64,000 nucleotides of DNA from Plesiocystis pacifica SIR-1 (GTDB taxonomy: Bacteria > Myxococcota_A > Polyangia > Nannocystales > Nannocystaceae): NCBI RefSeq assembly GCF_000170895.1, contig NZ_ABCS01000012.1, positions 1 to 64,000 on the forward strand, given 5' to 3'. The first letter of the stretch is position 1. Every line of letters starts with the position of its first letter. Position numbers and translations under genes: made by a program. The notes under the pieces are model-generated. The model saw only the letters and a program-made list of their open reading frames with translations. It searched no databases and was not told the origin of the DNA. Positions 16,663 to 25,577 of this stretch are shown in pieces.

Positions 16663-18348
16663 TCAGCGGTAGATCAGCACCAGGGAGGCGAGCTCGAGGG
16701 TCACGATCCACGCGGTCACGACCATCACCGAGCGGACCATGGCCACGGTCACGTCCTGGGCCGAGTGCTTGTCGCGGGCGCCCTTGGCCACGGCGTCGCT
16801 GGCGATGCCGAGGGCGTAGGCGAGGCCCAGGCCGAGGGCGCGCACGCGGAACACCGCGCGCTCGGGCGGGGGGTCGACGATGTCGGCGGTCAGCAGCTCC
16901 CAGGCGAGCTGCCAGCGCGTGCTCGGGTCGCCAATTTCGGGGACGGCGAAGACCACGTAGAGCACCCCGCCGCCGAGCATGCCGAGGGTGAACAGGGCCG
17001 CGAGGGCGAGGTAGGCCCCGACCAGGCCCAGCCACGCGGGCACCCACAGGTAGCGCGACTCGCCGATGCCCAGGGCGCGCAGGGCCGTGGTCTGCCGGGT
17101 CAGGGACATGCCGCCGAGCCAGGCCACGATCGCGTTGGCCGAGGTCGCCGCGAACAAGATCCCCGACAGCGGGGGCGCGAGCGCGATGACGTGCATGGAG
17201 CCGATCAGCGAGAACACGCGATCGGGTCGCAGGGGCAGCTCGCCCCCGCCCAGGGAGCGGTGGAGGATGTAGAGGAGGGTGAAGCCGATCAGCGTCGAGA
17301 CGACCGCGAAGAACGCGGCGGGGCGCCACAGCGCCTGGCGCAGGACCGGGCCGAAGACCTCGGCGAAGTCGCGCGGGCGCAGCAGCGCGCGGCCGAGCTG
17401 GGCGAGCACCCGGGGGCCGACCTCGAGGCCGCCCAGGATCGCGTCGAGGGCTCCGCTCGCCTTCGAGGCGAGGCTGCCTGCCGCGCGCGCCAGCAACCCC
17501 TTGCTGCGTGCGTCGTCGCTTTTCTCGGGGGTGAGCTCTCGACCCAGGCGCTCGGCCATCTGGTCGCCGACGTGGGCGGCGACGCGTCGGCGCAGGCTCC
17601 GGGGGCGCGGCTCGGCGCTGCGCAGCGCGTCGAGATCGGCCTCGGGATCGCTTTGGGGCAGCGCCTCGAGCTCGATCAGGCGCTGGCTGTCGCGGTCCAT
17701 GAACAAGAAGCGATCGGCGAAGCCGGCCGCGAACTCGAGCTCGTGGGTGATGACCAGGGCCGCGGCGCCGCGGCTGCGGATCTCGGCGCGGAGCAGGTCG
17801 GCGAGGCCCTCGACGCGGAGCGGATCGAGGCCCACGGAGGGCTCGTCGAGGAACAGGATCCGCCGCCCGCCCGCGAGGGTGCGCGCCACGGCCAGGCGCT
17901 GGGCTTCGCCGCCGGACAGGCGCGCGACCCCGCGGCCCCCACCGCTGCCCCACTCGCGCGGGAGGTCGACGCGCTCGAGGGCGTCTTGGATCGCGCCCGC
18001 GTGCACGCCCTCGGTCGGCGGCGGCTCGGCGTTGCGCATGGCCAGGGCGAGGTTGCCGGCGACGTCGAGGTGATCGAAGAGGGCGCCGCGCTGGGGCACG
18101 ATGCCGACGCTGGCATGGAGCTCGAGGCGCTCGGCCTCGACCCCAAAGCCCGCGCGCTCGAGCCCGGGGCGGTCGTGGAGGGCCGAGACCAGGGTCGACT
18201 TGCCCGCGCCGCTGCCCCCGAGCAGGGCGACGATCTCTCCGGGCTTCAGCTCGAGCTCGGCGTCGTCGAGGATCAGCCCGCCGTCCGGTCGGCGCAGGCT
18301 CAGGCCCTCGGCGCGCAGCAGCGCCTCGCTGTGCTCGGGCGGGCTCAT
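16663..18348 (-). CDS. Fused MlaF-MlaE-like lipid ABC transporter (ATPase plus permease)
   Basis: A 561-aa fusion. Residues about 10-235 form an ABC ATPase: Walker A GGSGAGKST, signature LSGGEAQRLAVAR, Walker B ILFLDEPSVGLD and the His-loop VITHELEF. From about residue 315 to the end is a permease of the MlaE/YrbE family (FGPVLRQALWRPAAFF, PPLSGILFAATSANAIVAWLGGMSLTRQTTALRALGI), with about five membrane segments. MlaFE normally exist as two proteins that move phospholipids between inner and outer membranes with MlaB and MlaD; neither partner is seen here. The start ATG overlaps the stop of the RNA methyltransferase gene (ATGA). An in-frame extension upstream is rejected because it is Arg/Pro-rich and antisense-like. 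Confidence 0.85.
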   Translation of the reverse strand: MSPPEHSEALLRAEGLSLRRPDGGLILDDAELELKPGEIVALLGGSGAGKSTLVSALHDRPGLERAGFGVEAERLELHASVGIVPQRGALFDHLDVAGNLALAMRNAEPPPTEGVHAGAIQDALERVDLPREWGSGGGRGVARLSGGEAQRLAVARTLAGGRRILFLDEPSVGLDPLRVEGLADLLRAEIRSRGAAALVITHELEFAAGFADRFLFMDRDSQRLIELEALPQSDPEADLDALRSAEPRPRSLRRRVAAHVGDQMAERLGRELTPEKSDDARSKGLLARAAGSLASKASGALDAILGGLEVGPRVLAQLGRALLRPRDFAEVFGPVLRQALWRPAAFFAVVSTLIGFTLLYILHRSLGGGELPLRPDRVFSLIGSMHVIALAPPLSGILFAATSANAIVAWLGGMSLTRQTTALRALGIGESRYLWVPAWLGLVGAYLALAALFTLGMLGGGVLYVVFAVPEIGDPSTRWQLAWELLTADIVDPPPERAVFRVRALGLGLAYALGIASDAVAKGARDKHSAQDVTVAMVRSVMVVTAWIVTLELASLVLIYR

Positions 18349-19802
18349 GGCGTGGGTTCGGGCGCGCGTCGGCGCAGGCGGGCGACGAGCTCGACGTGAG
18401 GCGTCTGCGGCAGGGTGTCGTAGGCGCGCAGGGTGTCGAGGACGTAGCCGGGGGCGAGCCGGTCGAGGTCCGCGGCGAGGGTGTCGGGGTTGCAGCTCAT
18501 GATGTGCAGGCGCGGGGCGTCGAGGCTCAGGAGCTGGGCGCACACGGCCTCACCGAGGCCCGCGCGCGGCGGGTTGGCGATTACCAGGGCTGGCGGGGGG
18601 CGATTCCCTTCGAGTCGTGTGGCGAGGAACTGCTCCGCCGTCTGGGCAGGGACGCCGAGGGCGGCGGCGGACTCGGGGTGGGACTCGCACGGCCGGACCT
18701 CGGCGAAGCGCCGGCGAAGCAGGCCCGTGGTCACGCCCGCGCCGGCGTAGAGGTCGAGGGCCAGACTTTGGTCGGGCTGGTCCGGCTGGTTCGTCTCGCC
18801 GCGCACGAGCTCGACGTAGGCCTTGGCGGCGACCTCGGGGTTGGGCTGCAAAAAGCCCAGCGCGCCCACGCGCAGGGGCACGCCGAGGACCTCGAAGGCG
18901 AGCTCGTCGAGGCCGCCCAGGGTCTGCGCCGAGGACCCGCGCAGGGCGTTGCTGCGCTCGCCCTGGACGCTCCAGGCCACGCCCGCGACCGCGCCCTGCT
19001 CGAGCAGCGCCGGGCCGAGCTCGCGGGCCGCGCGGCTGTCGTCTGTGCCGGTGACGAGAGTCAAGAGCACGCGCTCGCCGTCGGTCTTGGCCCACAGGTG
19101 GCGCAGGTCTCCGGAGCCGCCCTCGTCGTCGTCGCGCCAGGCCTCGATGGCGAGGGCGTTGGCGAGCAGCCGGGTCGCCTCGAAGGCGGCGACGATGCGC
19201 GGATGATCGACCAGGCACCCGCGCATGTCCGCGAGCCACAGCCCTTTGGAGGGCTTCTTGGGCTTGCGGCGCGCGCTGGGGCCTCCGACCGGGCTGCCGA
19301 ACACCAGCGCCCCGCTCCGCCCGGCCACGCTGCGCTTGCTCGACCACCGGTAGCCCAGCTCGGCGCCGCCCTCGAAGGCCTCGACGGGCAGGCCCAGCTC
19401 GCTGCGCATGCGCGCGAGCTTGGCCGCGCGCTGGGCCGGGACGGCGGCGATCATCAGCGGGCAGCCCGAGCACTCGGCACGGGGCTCGCCCTCGCTCCGA
19501 GCCGCGTTGGCGCGGGCGAGGTGGCGGGGGCAGGGCGGCTCGCGGCGATCGGGGCTGGGCTCGAGGCGCTCGAGGGCGCGGCCGTGGGCCCGGGGGTGGA
19601 AGCGGGCGAGGGCCTCGACGAGGACCCGCGCGGTGTCGCCGGGGATCAGCCCGGGGACCAGGAGGGTCCGCTCGCCCACGGCCACGCTGCCCTCTCCGCG
19701 GGCCGAGAGCCCGGTGATCGTCGCGCGCAGCTGCGCCCCGACCTTCAGCTCACTCGGTGTCGGCGTCTTCGGTGGGCTCGGCTGCTTCGGCTGCTTCGAC
19801 AT
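18345..19802 (-). CDS. TrmA/RlmD-family RNA (uracil-5-)-methyltransferase
   Basis: A 485-aa SAM-dependent enzyme. An N-terminal TRAM/OB domain starts near LKVGAQLRATITGL. Cys residues in PPCPRH and ECSGCPL suggest the [4Fe-4S] cluster typical of RlmD. The methyltransferase domain has LDLYAGAGVTTG (SAM motif I), NPPRAGLG, the catalytic Cys in IMSCNPDTLAADL, and AYDTLPQTPHVELV near the C-terminus. Family members methylate C5 of uridine in 23S rRNA or tRNA; which site is modified here is not certain. The gene starts 53 bp inside the aroA gene, whose acidic tail overlaps its N-terminus, and its stop overlaps the ABC transporter start. Confidence 0.88.
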   Translation of the reverse strand: MSKQPKQPSPPKTPTPSELKVGAQLRATITGLSARGEGSVAVGERTLLVPGLIPGDTARVLVEALARFHPRAHGRALERLEPSPDRREPPCPRHLARANAARSEGEPRAECSGCPLMIAAVPAQRAAKLARMRSELGLPVEAFEGGAELGYRWSSKRSVAGRSGALVFGSPVGGPSARRKPKKPSKGLWLADMRGCLVDHPRIVAAFEATRLLANALAIEAWRDDDEGGSGDLRHLWAKTDGERVLLTLVTGTDDSRAARELGPALLEQGAVAGVAWSVQGERSNALRGSSAQTLGGLDELAFEVLGVPLRVGALGFLQPNPEVAAKAYVELVRGETNQPDQPDQSLALDLYAGAGVTTGLLRRRFAEVRPCESHPESAAALGVPAQTAEQFLATRLEGNRPPPALVIANPPRAGLGEAVCAQLLSLDAPRLHIMSCNPDTLAADLDRLAPGYVLDTLRAYDTLPQTPHVELVARLRRRAPEPTP

Positions 19803-21201
19803 CGGGGGTGGGCTCGGGCTCAGGCTCCGGCTCCGGCAGCATACCCACGCTGTCGAGGACCTCGAAGTAGCGCGGGAAGGTCTTGGCCACGCAGCCCGGG
19901 TCGGCGATGGTCACGTCCCCGGCCAGGGCGAAGGCCATGGCCATGCGGTGGTCCTCGTAGGTGTCGATGACCACGCCCGCGTCGAGGCGCTCGCGCAGGG
20001 CCTCGGGCGTCGGCGGCTCGATGTCGAGGCCGTCCTCGTGCTCCTCGACCTTGGCCCCGAGCTTGCGCAGCTCCGTGGCTCCCGCGGCGATCCGATCGCT
20101 CTCGTGGTGGCGCAAGATCCCGACGCCGCGGATCCGCGTGGGGCCCGTGGCGAACGCAGCCACGACCGCCGCGGTCAGGGTCATGTCGGGCATGTCGGTG
20201 AGGTCGAGCTCCTGGCCGCGCAGCTGCCCGGGGGTGTCCGGCCCGCGCATCACCGTGCGGCTCTCGTCTTGCTCCCCGCGGCCGCCGAAGGCCTCGAGCA
20301 CGCGCCAGAATTGGGCGTCGCCCTGGAGGCTCTCGGAGCCGAGATCGGGGACGGTCACCTCGCCGCCGTAGAGCACGGGGAGGGCGAGGAGGTAGCTCGC
20401 AGCGGACGCGTCGGGCTCGACGATGTAGCGCGTGCACGGACGCAGGTTGCGGCTCTCGACCCGGATGATCTCCGTGGTCGAGCTCGCGCCCTCGGGCAGC
20501 TCGTCAGTGGGGAGCCACGCCGCGCTGCCCCCAAATGCCCCGAGCACGCGCAGGGTCATGTCGACGTAGGGCCGGGCGGGGGTGCCCTGTTCGAGGACAA
20601 TGTCGAGTCCAGCGGAACATGCGCACCCCGCAATCACGAGCGCGGAAACGAATTGCGATGACACTGGGCGACTCAAGGTGACCGAGCCCCCAAGGGCGCC
20701 GTCCGCAGGCGGTCGAACTGTGAACGGTAGGGCCCCCTCGCCCCCATGGCATTCGAACTGCGCTCCGAGCTCACGCAGTGCTTCCAATAGTGTCGCCATC
20801 GGACGCTCCCGCATGCGAGCACTCCCGTCGACCTGGACGGATCCCCACGGTGGCTGTCGTGCAGTGGCGAGCGCCGCTGTGAGAAAGCGTGCAACCGTAC
20901 CCGCCGTGCCCACCTGCAGGGTTGGGAGCTCGGCCCTGTTTCCAAGCCTTTGCCCCACTCCCGTGACGCGTAAGCCATCGGAGAGCGGATCACCGAGTTG
21001 GGTGACGGCGAGGCCGAGCTCCCTCAGGCAGCCCAACATGAGACGGGTGTCGTCGGCGTCGAGGCATCCGAGGATCTCGCTCATCCCGTCGGCCATGGCG
21101 GCGAACAAGAGGGCGCGGTTGCTAATGCTCTTCGATCCCGGCGGTCGCAGAACGGCGCGGATCGGCGCCTGGGGTCGTCGCAATTTGAGAGTCGCCTGCA
21201 C
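19750..21201 (-). CDS. aroA: 3-phosphoshikimate 1-carboxyvinyltransferase (EPSP synthase), AROM-like type
   Basis: A 483-aa enzyme of the shikimate pathway, joining shikimate-3-phosphate and phosphoenolpyruvate. Visible family motifs are PGSKSISNRALLFAA, LQVGTAGTVARFLTAAL, PVSSQFVSALVIAG, EPDASAASYLLA, SLQGDAQFW, TLTAAV, LRHHESDRIAAG and TYEDHRMAMAFAL. The SLQGDA and DADDTRLML phrases resemble the EPSPS domain of fungal AROM proteins. A C-terminal acidic tail (about 25 residues of Pro/Glu/Ala) exceeds the usual length of ~430 aa. The GTG at 21201 starts immediately before the first strand; no clear Shine-Dalgarno is seen. The first third (20540-21201) has visibly lower G+C third positions than the rest. 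Confidence 0.93.
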   Translation of the reverse strand: MQATLKLRRPQAPIRAVLRPPGSKSISNRALLFAAMADGMSEILGCLDADDTRLMLGCLRELGLAVTQLGDPLSDGLRVTGVGQRLGNRAELPTLQVGTAGTVARFLTAALATARQPPWGSVQVDGSARMRERPMATLLEALRELGAQFECHGGEGALPFTVRPPADGALGGSVTLSRPVSSQFVSALVIAGCACSAGLDIVLEQGTPARPYVDMTLRVLGAFGGSAAWLPTDELPEGASSTTEIIRVESRNLRPCTRYIVEPDASAASYLLALPVLYGGEVTVPDLGSESLQGDAQFWRVLEAFGGRGEQDESRTVMRGPDTPGQLRGQELDLTDMPDMTLTAAVVAAFATGPTRIRGVGILRHHESDRIAAGATELRKLGAKVEEHEDGLDIEPPTPEALRERLDAGVVIDTYEDHRMAMAFALAGDVTIADPGCVAKTFPRYFEVLDSVGMLPEPEPEPEPTPDVEAAEAAEPTEDADTE

Positions 21202-21330
21202 GCCGCGAGAATAGCGGCCCACGGGGCGCCGCGCCCACCCCGAGAGTGACCACCCTGCAACATGACTAACCGTAAAGACTGAACGGAAAATTGCATTGGC
21301 AACGGCCAGAAAGCCAGCTAGATCGGCCAC

Positions 21331-22014
21331 GTGCGCTGGCTCGTCCCACCGCTGCTCACCGCCGGGATCACCGTCTCGGTCTTCATGTTTGGTGAGAGCA
21401 ACGACCCCTACGTCGTGCCCGTGGCACAAGAGGGCAGTGGGGCAAAAGTCACCGTCGTCGAGGGACCGACCGAGGCGACCGAGTGTGGCGAAGGGGCGCT
21501 GCGTCTGTCGGCCAACGCCGACGAGTCGATGATGGTCTGCGACGATCTCAGCGACTCGACCTGTGAGCGAGACGCCGAGCAGCTGTGCCCCGCGGGCTGG
21601 CAGCTGTGCACCCAGCCTCAGTTCGTCGAGCGCAACGACGGGTGGGGCTTCGGCGCGGGCGCGTCGACGGTGCTCGTCGGTGAGATTCACGACCGCGCCG
21701 ACGGCAGCGCGGGGCACTTCACCGTCGGCATGTCCAGCCAGCGCGCGCGCCTGTCCAGGGACGTCACCTCGAACTGCGGCTACGGGACCGAGCGCGTCGT
21801 GCTGGGCTCCGAGGCGGCGCCCGAGTCTGAGTCGGTGGGCTGCAACGAGCGGCACGTCAAGGCGCTGTGCTGCGCCCCGACCTCGACCTGCGGCAACGGG
21901 GTGGTCGACTCCCCCGAAGAGCAGTGCGACGACGGCAACGACGACGAGACCGACGAGTGCCTGTCGAGCTGCAGCTGGCGTGAGCCGAGCGCTCACGTGA
22001 GCTCGAGCTGCTGA
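21331..22014 (+). CDS. Secreted Cys-rich protein with one DUF4215 repeat
   Basis: A 227-aa exported protein starting at GTG with an N-terminal hydrophobic segment. A middle domain (AEQLCPAGWQLCTQPQFV, RNDGWGF, AGHFTVG, ALCCAP) is followed by a single C-terminal DUF4215 unit ([17 protein letters not shown]). The middle domain and final repeat are closely paralogous to the C-terminal half of the next gene. DUF4215 units are Cys-rich myxobacterial surface repeats of unknown function. It diverges from aroA over a 129-bp AT-richer spacer that shows nothing else recognisable. Confidence 0.75.
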   Translation: MRWLVPPLLTAGITVSVFMFGESNDPYVVPVAQEGSGAKVTVVEGPTEATECGEGALRLSANADESMMVCDDLSDSTCERDAEQLCPAGWQLCTQPQFVERNDGWGFGAGASTVLVGEIHDRADGSAGHFTVGMSSQRARLSRDVTSNCGYGTERVVLGSEAAPESESVGCNERHVKALCCAPTSTCGNGVVDSPEEQCDDGNDDETDECLSSCSWREPSAHVSSSC

Positions 22015-22094
22015 CGCGCGCCTGCGCTCGACTGGGCGTTCCAGACTTGGGCTAGCGACGCTTCGGAGCGGGCGGGCGATACCATGGCTGCGCC

Positions 22095-23483
22095 ATGCAT
22101 CGCTTTCTTGGATCGACGACCTTGCTGCCCACCTGCCTGAGCCTGGCGCTGGCGCCCCTGCTCGGCCTCGGATGCTCGACGGGAGGGGCCTCGGACGGCG
22201 ACGACGACTTCGGGGGCTTCACGACCGTCGACGACGACGTCGGCGAGGACACGGCCGAAGACGGCACGGCCGAGGGCGAGACCACGGGGGGAGGGACCTG
22301 TGGCGACGGCGTCGTCGAGGGGGCCGAGGAGTGCGACATGGGCCCCGACAACGGCGAGGACGCCCAGTGCACGCCGGACTGCACCATCGCCGAGTGCGGC
22401 GACGGCTACGTCTACAGCGCCTACGAAGAGTGCGACGACGGGAACGCGGACGACACCGACGCCTGCGTCGGGGAGTGCAAGCTCGCCGTGTGCGGCGACG
22501 GCTTCGTCCAAGCTGGGGTCGAAGAGTGCGACGACGGCAACGAAGACGACACCGACGGCTGCAACTCGATGTGCCTGCCCGGGACCTGCGGCGACGGCGT
22601 GGTCCAAGACGGCGAGCAGTGCGACGACGGCAACCGCGACCAGAGCGACGAGTGCCCCGCGTGCCAGCTCGCTTTTTGCGGCGACGGCTACGTCCAAGAC
22701 GGCGTCGAGGAGTGCGACGACGGCAACGACGTCAACGAGGACGGCTGCCTCGCGCTGTGCACCCTCAACGTGTGCGGCGACGGCTACGTCGACCCCGAGG
22801 CCGAGACCTGCGACGACGGCAACCTCGACGACACCGACGCGTGCCCGAGCTCGTGCGAGGCGGCCAGCTGCGGCGACGGCTTCGTCTACGCCGGGATGGA
22901 AGAGTGCGACGACGGCAACGAGGTCGACGACGACGCGTGCGACAACGAGTGCGCGTTCAACATCCTGAGCTGCCAGGGCGTCGGCGAGAACCTCGGCCAG
23001 AGCCCCAACAACGACATGGTCGTGTGCGACGACCCGAACGACCAGACCTGCGAGCAGGACATGGCCCAGCTGTGCCCCGCGGGCTGGGGGCTGTGCTCGC
23101 GCCCGCAGTACGTCGCGCGCAACGACGGCTGGACCTACTCGCTGACCGCCAAGATCGTGGTCGGCGACGCCTACTGCCGCGGCGGCGGCGGTGCCGGGCA
23201 CTTCACCATCGGGACCTACGAGGATCCGCCGGACCTCGGCACGGACATCTCGATGAACTGCCACTACGGGAGCTCGCGGCCCAGCTGCCAGGCGAGCTAC
23301 GGCTGCAACGAGCAGAACGTCGAGGCGCTGTGCTGCGCGCCCACGCCGACTTGCGGCAACGGCATGGTCGACTCGCCCGAGGAGCAGTGCGACGACGGCA
23401 ACGCCGACGACGCCGACGATTGTCTCAGCAACTGCTCGTGGCGCGTGCCCTCCCAACAGGGCGCGGGCGGCAGCGGTTGCTGA
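22095..23483 (+). CDS. DUF4215 multi-repeat Cys-rich lipoprotein
   Basis: A 462-aa predicted lipoprotein (lipobox LGLGC, Cys27). After a short acidic linker there are seven consecutive DUF4215 repeats of about 31 residues (CGDGxV...ECDDGN...D.C...C), then a domain also found in the preceding gene ([35 protein letters not shown]) and an eighth repeat ([17 protein letters not shown]). The many regularly spaced Cys imply disulphide-bonded modules outside the cytoplasm. Function is unknown; myxobacterial relatives are surface proteins. A long hairpin follows the stop codon. Confidence 0.85.
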   Translation: MHRFLGSTTLLPTCLSLALAPLLGLGCSTGGASDGDDDFGGFTTVDDDVGEDTAEDGTAEGETTGGGTCGDGVVEGAEECDMGPDNGEDAQCTPDCTIAECGDGYVYSAYEECDDGNADDTDACVGECKLAVCGDGFVQAGVEECDDGNEDDTDGCNSMCLPGTCGDGVVQDGEQCDDGNRDQSDECPACQLAFCGDGYVQDGVEECDDGNDVNEDGCLALCTLNVCGDGYVDPEAETCDDGNLDDTDACPSSCEAASCGDGFVYAGMEECDDGNEVDDDACDNECAFNILSCQGVGENLGQSPNNDMVVCDDPNDQTCEQDMAQLCPAGWGLCSRPQYVARNDGWTYSLTAKIVVGDAYCRGGGGAGHFTIGTYEDPPDLGTDISMNCHYGSSRPSCQASYGCNEQNVEALCCAPTPTCGNGMVDSPEEQCDDGNADDADDCLSNCSWRVPSQQGAGGSGC

Positions 23484-23497
23484 GCTCCCCGAGTGTC

Positions 23498-23545
23498 GAC
23501 AAAGGCCGACGCGGCTGCCTCGGAGCGGGCGCGTTGGCCTTTGTC
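23498..23545 (+). terminator. 16-bp stem hairpin after the DUF4215 lipoprotein gene
   Basis: GACAAAGGCCGACGCG (23498-23513) pairs with CGCGTTGGCCTTTGTC (23530-23545), with a single G-U, across a 16-base loop. It begins 14 bp after the stop codon. No U-tract follows, so it would be a U-less terminator or an RNA-stability element, or a protein-binding inverted repeat. Confidence 0.5.
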
Positions 23546-23624
23546 CGTCTCGGTCACTGAGCAAACTCGGTGAGCCGACCGGGCAAGTGTGGGAGCACAC
23601 CGGAGCGCGCGCAGGCTCTTGGCG

Positions 23625-23686
23625 AAAACGCCGAAAAACCGTGTGTGGCCGCACGAATTCGGCGTTTTGCCGTGCGGCGACACACG
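23625..23686. promoter_or_regulatory. Two interlocking inverted repeats upstream of boxC
   Basis: Inverted repeat A: AAAACGCCGAA (23625-23635) with TTCGGCGTTTT (23658-23668), 11 bp, perfect. Inverted repeat B: a 16-bp arm (23640-23655, beginning CGTGTGTG) with 23671-23686, one mismatch. The right arm of A lies in the loop of B. The connecting segments are too short for both stems to form together as a pseudoknot, so they are mutually exclusive as RNA, or alternatively two operator dyads in DNA. The element ends 49 bp before the boxC start; a TATATT hexamer lies at 23720-23725 between them. Confidence 0.6.
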
Positions 23687-23734
23687 TGGGTCCAGAGCCC
23701 AGAATCGGCCCGCGACCGCTATATTTACGCCCAC

Positions 23735-25438
23735 ATGGTGGAACCCGTCGCATCGCAGCATGAGCCCGTGAACTTCGAGACTCACCCCTCGAAGTACAAG
23801 CATTGGAAGGTGAGCTTCGACGGCGCCATCGCCAACTTGGTGATGGACGTCGACCCCGAGGGCGGGCTCCGCCCGGGCTACGAGCTCAAGCTCAACAGCT
23901 ACGACCTCGGCGTCGACATCGAGCTCGCCGACGCGGTCCGCCGCATGCGCTTTGCCCACCCCGAGGTCCGCACCGTGCTCGTCTCGTCCGGCAACGACCG
24001 GGCCTTTTGCGCCGGGGCGAACATCACCATGCTCGGCCAGAGCTCGCACGCGTGGAAGGTGAACTTTTGCAAGTTCACCAACGAGACCCGCTGCGAGATC
24101 GAGGACGCGACGGACAACAGCGCGCAGGTCTACATCGCCGCGTGCAACGGGACCACGGCGGGCGGCGGCTACGAGCTCGCCCTGGCTTGCAAGGAGATCT
24201 ACCTGCAAGAGGACGGCAGCTCGGCCGTGAGCCTGCCCGAGGTGCCGCTGCTCGGCGTGCTGCCCGGGACCGGCGGCCTGACCCGCCTGGTCGACAAGCG
24301 CAAGGTCCGGCGCGATCTCGCCGACGTGTTCTCGACCACCGCCGAGGGCGTGCGCGGCAAGAAGGCCGTGAAGTGGAACCTCGTCGACGGCAGCTACCCG
24401 CGCTCGAAGTTCCAGGCCAAGCTGCGCGAGCGCGCCGAGGCCGTCGCGGCGCAGGCCGCCGAGGGCCTGAGCGGCGCCGCCGAGCGCAAGGGCGTCGAGC
24501 TCGGGCCGCTGAGCGTCGAGCAGATCGAGGGCGGCTCGCGCCACTACACCTGCGTGAAGTTCGACGTCGACGCCGACAAGCGCATGGCCACGCTGACCGT
24601 CCAGGGCCCCAGCGCCGAGGACCTCGAGCTGGCCCAAAAGGGCGCCACGGCGCTGCACGCCGCGGGCGACTCGTCCTGGGCCCTGCGGGCCTACCGCGAG
24701 CTCGACGACGCGCTGTTGCAGCTGCGGGTCAACCACCTCGACGTCGGCCTGGTGCTGGTCAAGGCCGAGTGCGACGTCGCGCGCACCGTGGCCTACGACC
24801 AGGCCCTGCTCGACGCGGGCGGCAGCGACGACGCCAACGCCTGGTTCGTGCGCGAGATCGTCGGGCTCATGGCCCGCACCCTGCGGCGCATGGACCTGAC
24901 GAGCCGCTCCTTCTTCGCCATGGGCGACGTCGGGACCAACTGGGGCGGCAACCTGCTGGAGCTGGCCCTGGCCAGCGACCGCTTCTATCTGCTCGAGGAT
25001 CCCGACAACCTCGTGCAGGTCGGCCTGTCCCCCCTGAACTGGGGACCCCTGCCCATGAGCCACGGCGCGCACCGCCTGGCCGTGCGCTTTTACGGCGAGC
25101 CCGAGCGCCTCGAGGCCCTGGTCGACAACCGCGAGGTCATGGATCCGAGCGACGCCGACGAGGCCGGGCTGTGCACCGTGCTGCTCGACGACATCGACTG
25201 GGAGGACGACACCCGCGTCGCCATCGAAGAGCGCGCGAGCTTGTCGCCCGACGCGCTGACCGGGATGGAGGCCAACCTGCGCTTCCCCGGCGTCGAGAAC
25301 TGCGACTCGAAGATCTTCGCCCGCCTGACCGCGTGGCAAAACTGGATCTTCATTCGGCCCAATGCGACCGGTCCCGAGGGTGCGCTCACCCTCTATGGAC
25401 GACCGGAGCGTCCGCGCTTCAATTGGCAGCGCGTGTGA
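23735..25438 (+). CDS. boxC: BoxC, 2,3-epoxybenzoyl-CoA dihydrolase
   Basis: A 567-aa protein with two crotonase-type regions. It contains the oxyanion-hole region around AFCAGANITML, GTTAGGGYELALACKEIYL, and PLLGVLPGTGGLTRLVDKRKVRRDLADVF, which with the overall length (~555-560 aa) match BoxC. BoxC hydrolytically opens 2,3-epoxybenzoyl-CoA to 3,4-dehydroadipyl-CoA semialdehyde and formate in aerobic benzoate degradation. The second half (MGDVGTNWGGNLLELALASDR) repeats the fold. The ATG at 23735 was chosen because upstream in-frame residues match nothing. A TATATT box 10 bp before it would give an almost leaderless mRNA. boxB follows 139 bp downstream. Cytoplasmic. Confidence 0.92.
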   Translation: MVEPVASQHEPVNFETHPSKYKHWKVSFDGAIANLVMDVDPEGGLRPGYELKLNSYDLGVDIELADAVRRMRFAHPEVRTVLVSSGNDRAFCAGANITMLGQSSHAWKVNFCKFTNETRCEIEDATDNSAQVYIAACNGTTAGGGYELALACKEIYLQEDGSSAVSLPEVPLLGVLPGTGGLTRLVDKRKVRRDLADVFSTTAEGVRGKKAVKWNLVDGSYPRSKFQAKLRERAEAVAAQAAEGLSGAAERKGVELGPLSVEQIEGGSRHYTCVKFDVDADKRMATLTVQGPSAEDLELAQKGATALHAAGDSSWALRAYRELDDALLQLRVNHLDVGLVLVKAECDVARTVAYDQALLDAGGSDDANAWFVREIVGLMARTLRRMDLTSRSFFAMGDVGTNWGGNLLELALASDRFYLLEDPDNLVQVGLSPLNWGPLPMSHGAHRLAVRFYGEPERLEALVDNREVMDPSDADEAGLCTVLLDDIDWEDDTRVAIEERASLSPDALTGMEANLRFPGVENCDSKIFARLTAWQNWIFIRPNATGPEGALTLYGRPERPRFNWQRV

Positions 25439-25577
25439 GCCGGGCACCGCTTTGTAGCTCACGCCAGAAAAGTCGGGCTGAGCGTGCACGGCCTGCGTGG
25501 CCGTCTACGCTCGCTACGTACCTTCGGAAACGTTTTCTTCACCCCCCTCGCCCACCGTCCCGCCAAGGAGAGCAATC

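Noticed and set aside
19803-21996. An N-terminal extension of aroA to a start at 21996
   Set aside because: The extra residues upstream of 21201 overlap the rightward DUF4215 gene and show no conserved sequence; EPSP synthase begins at the GTG.
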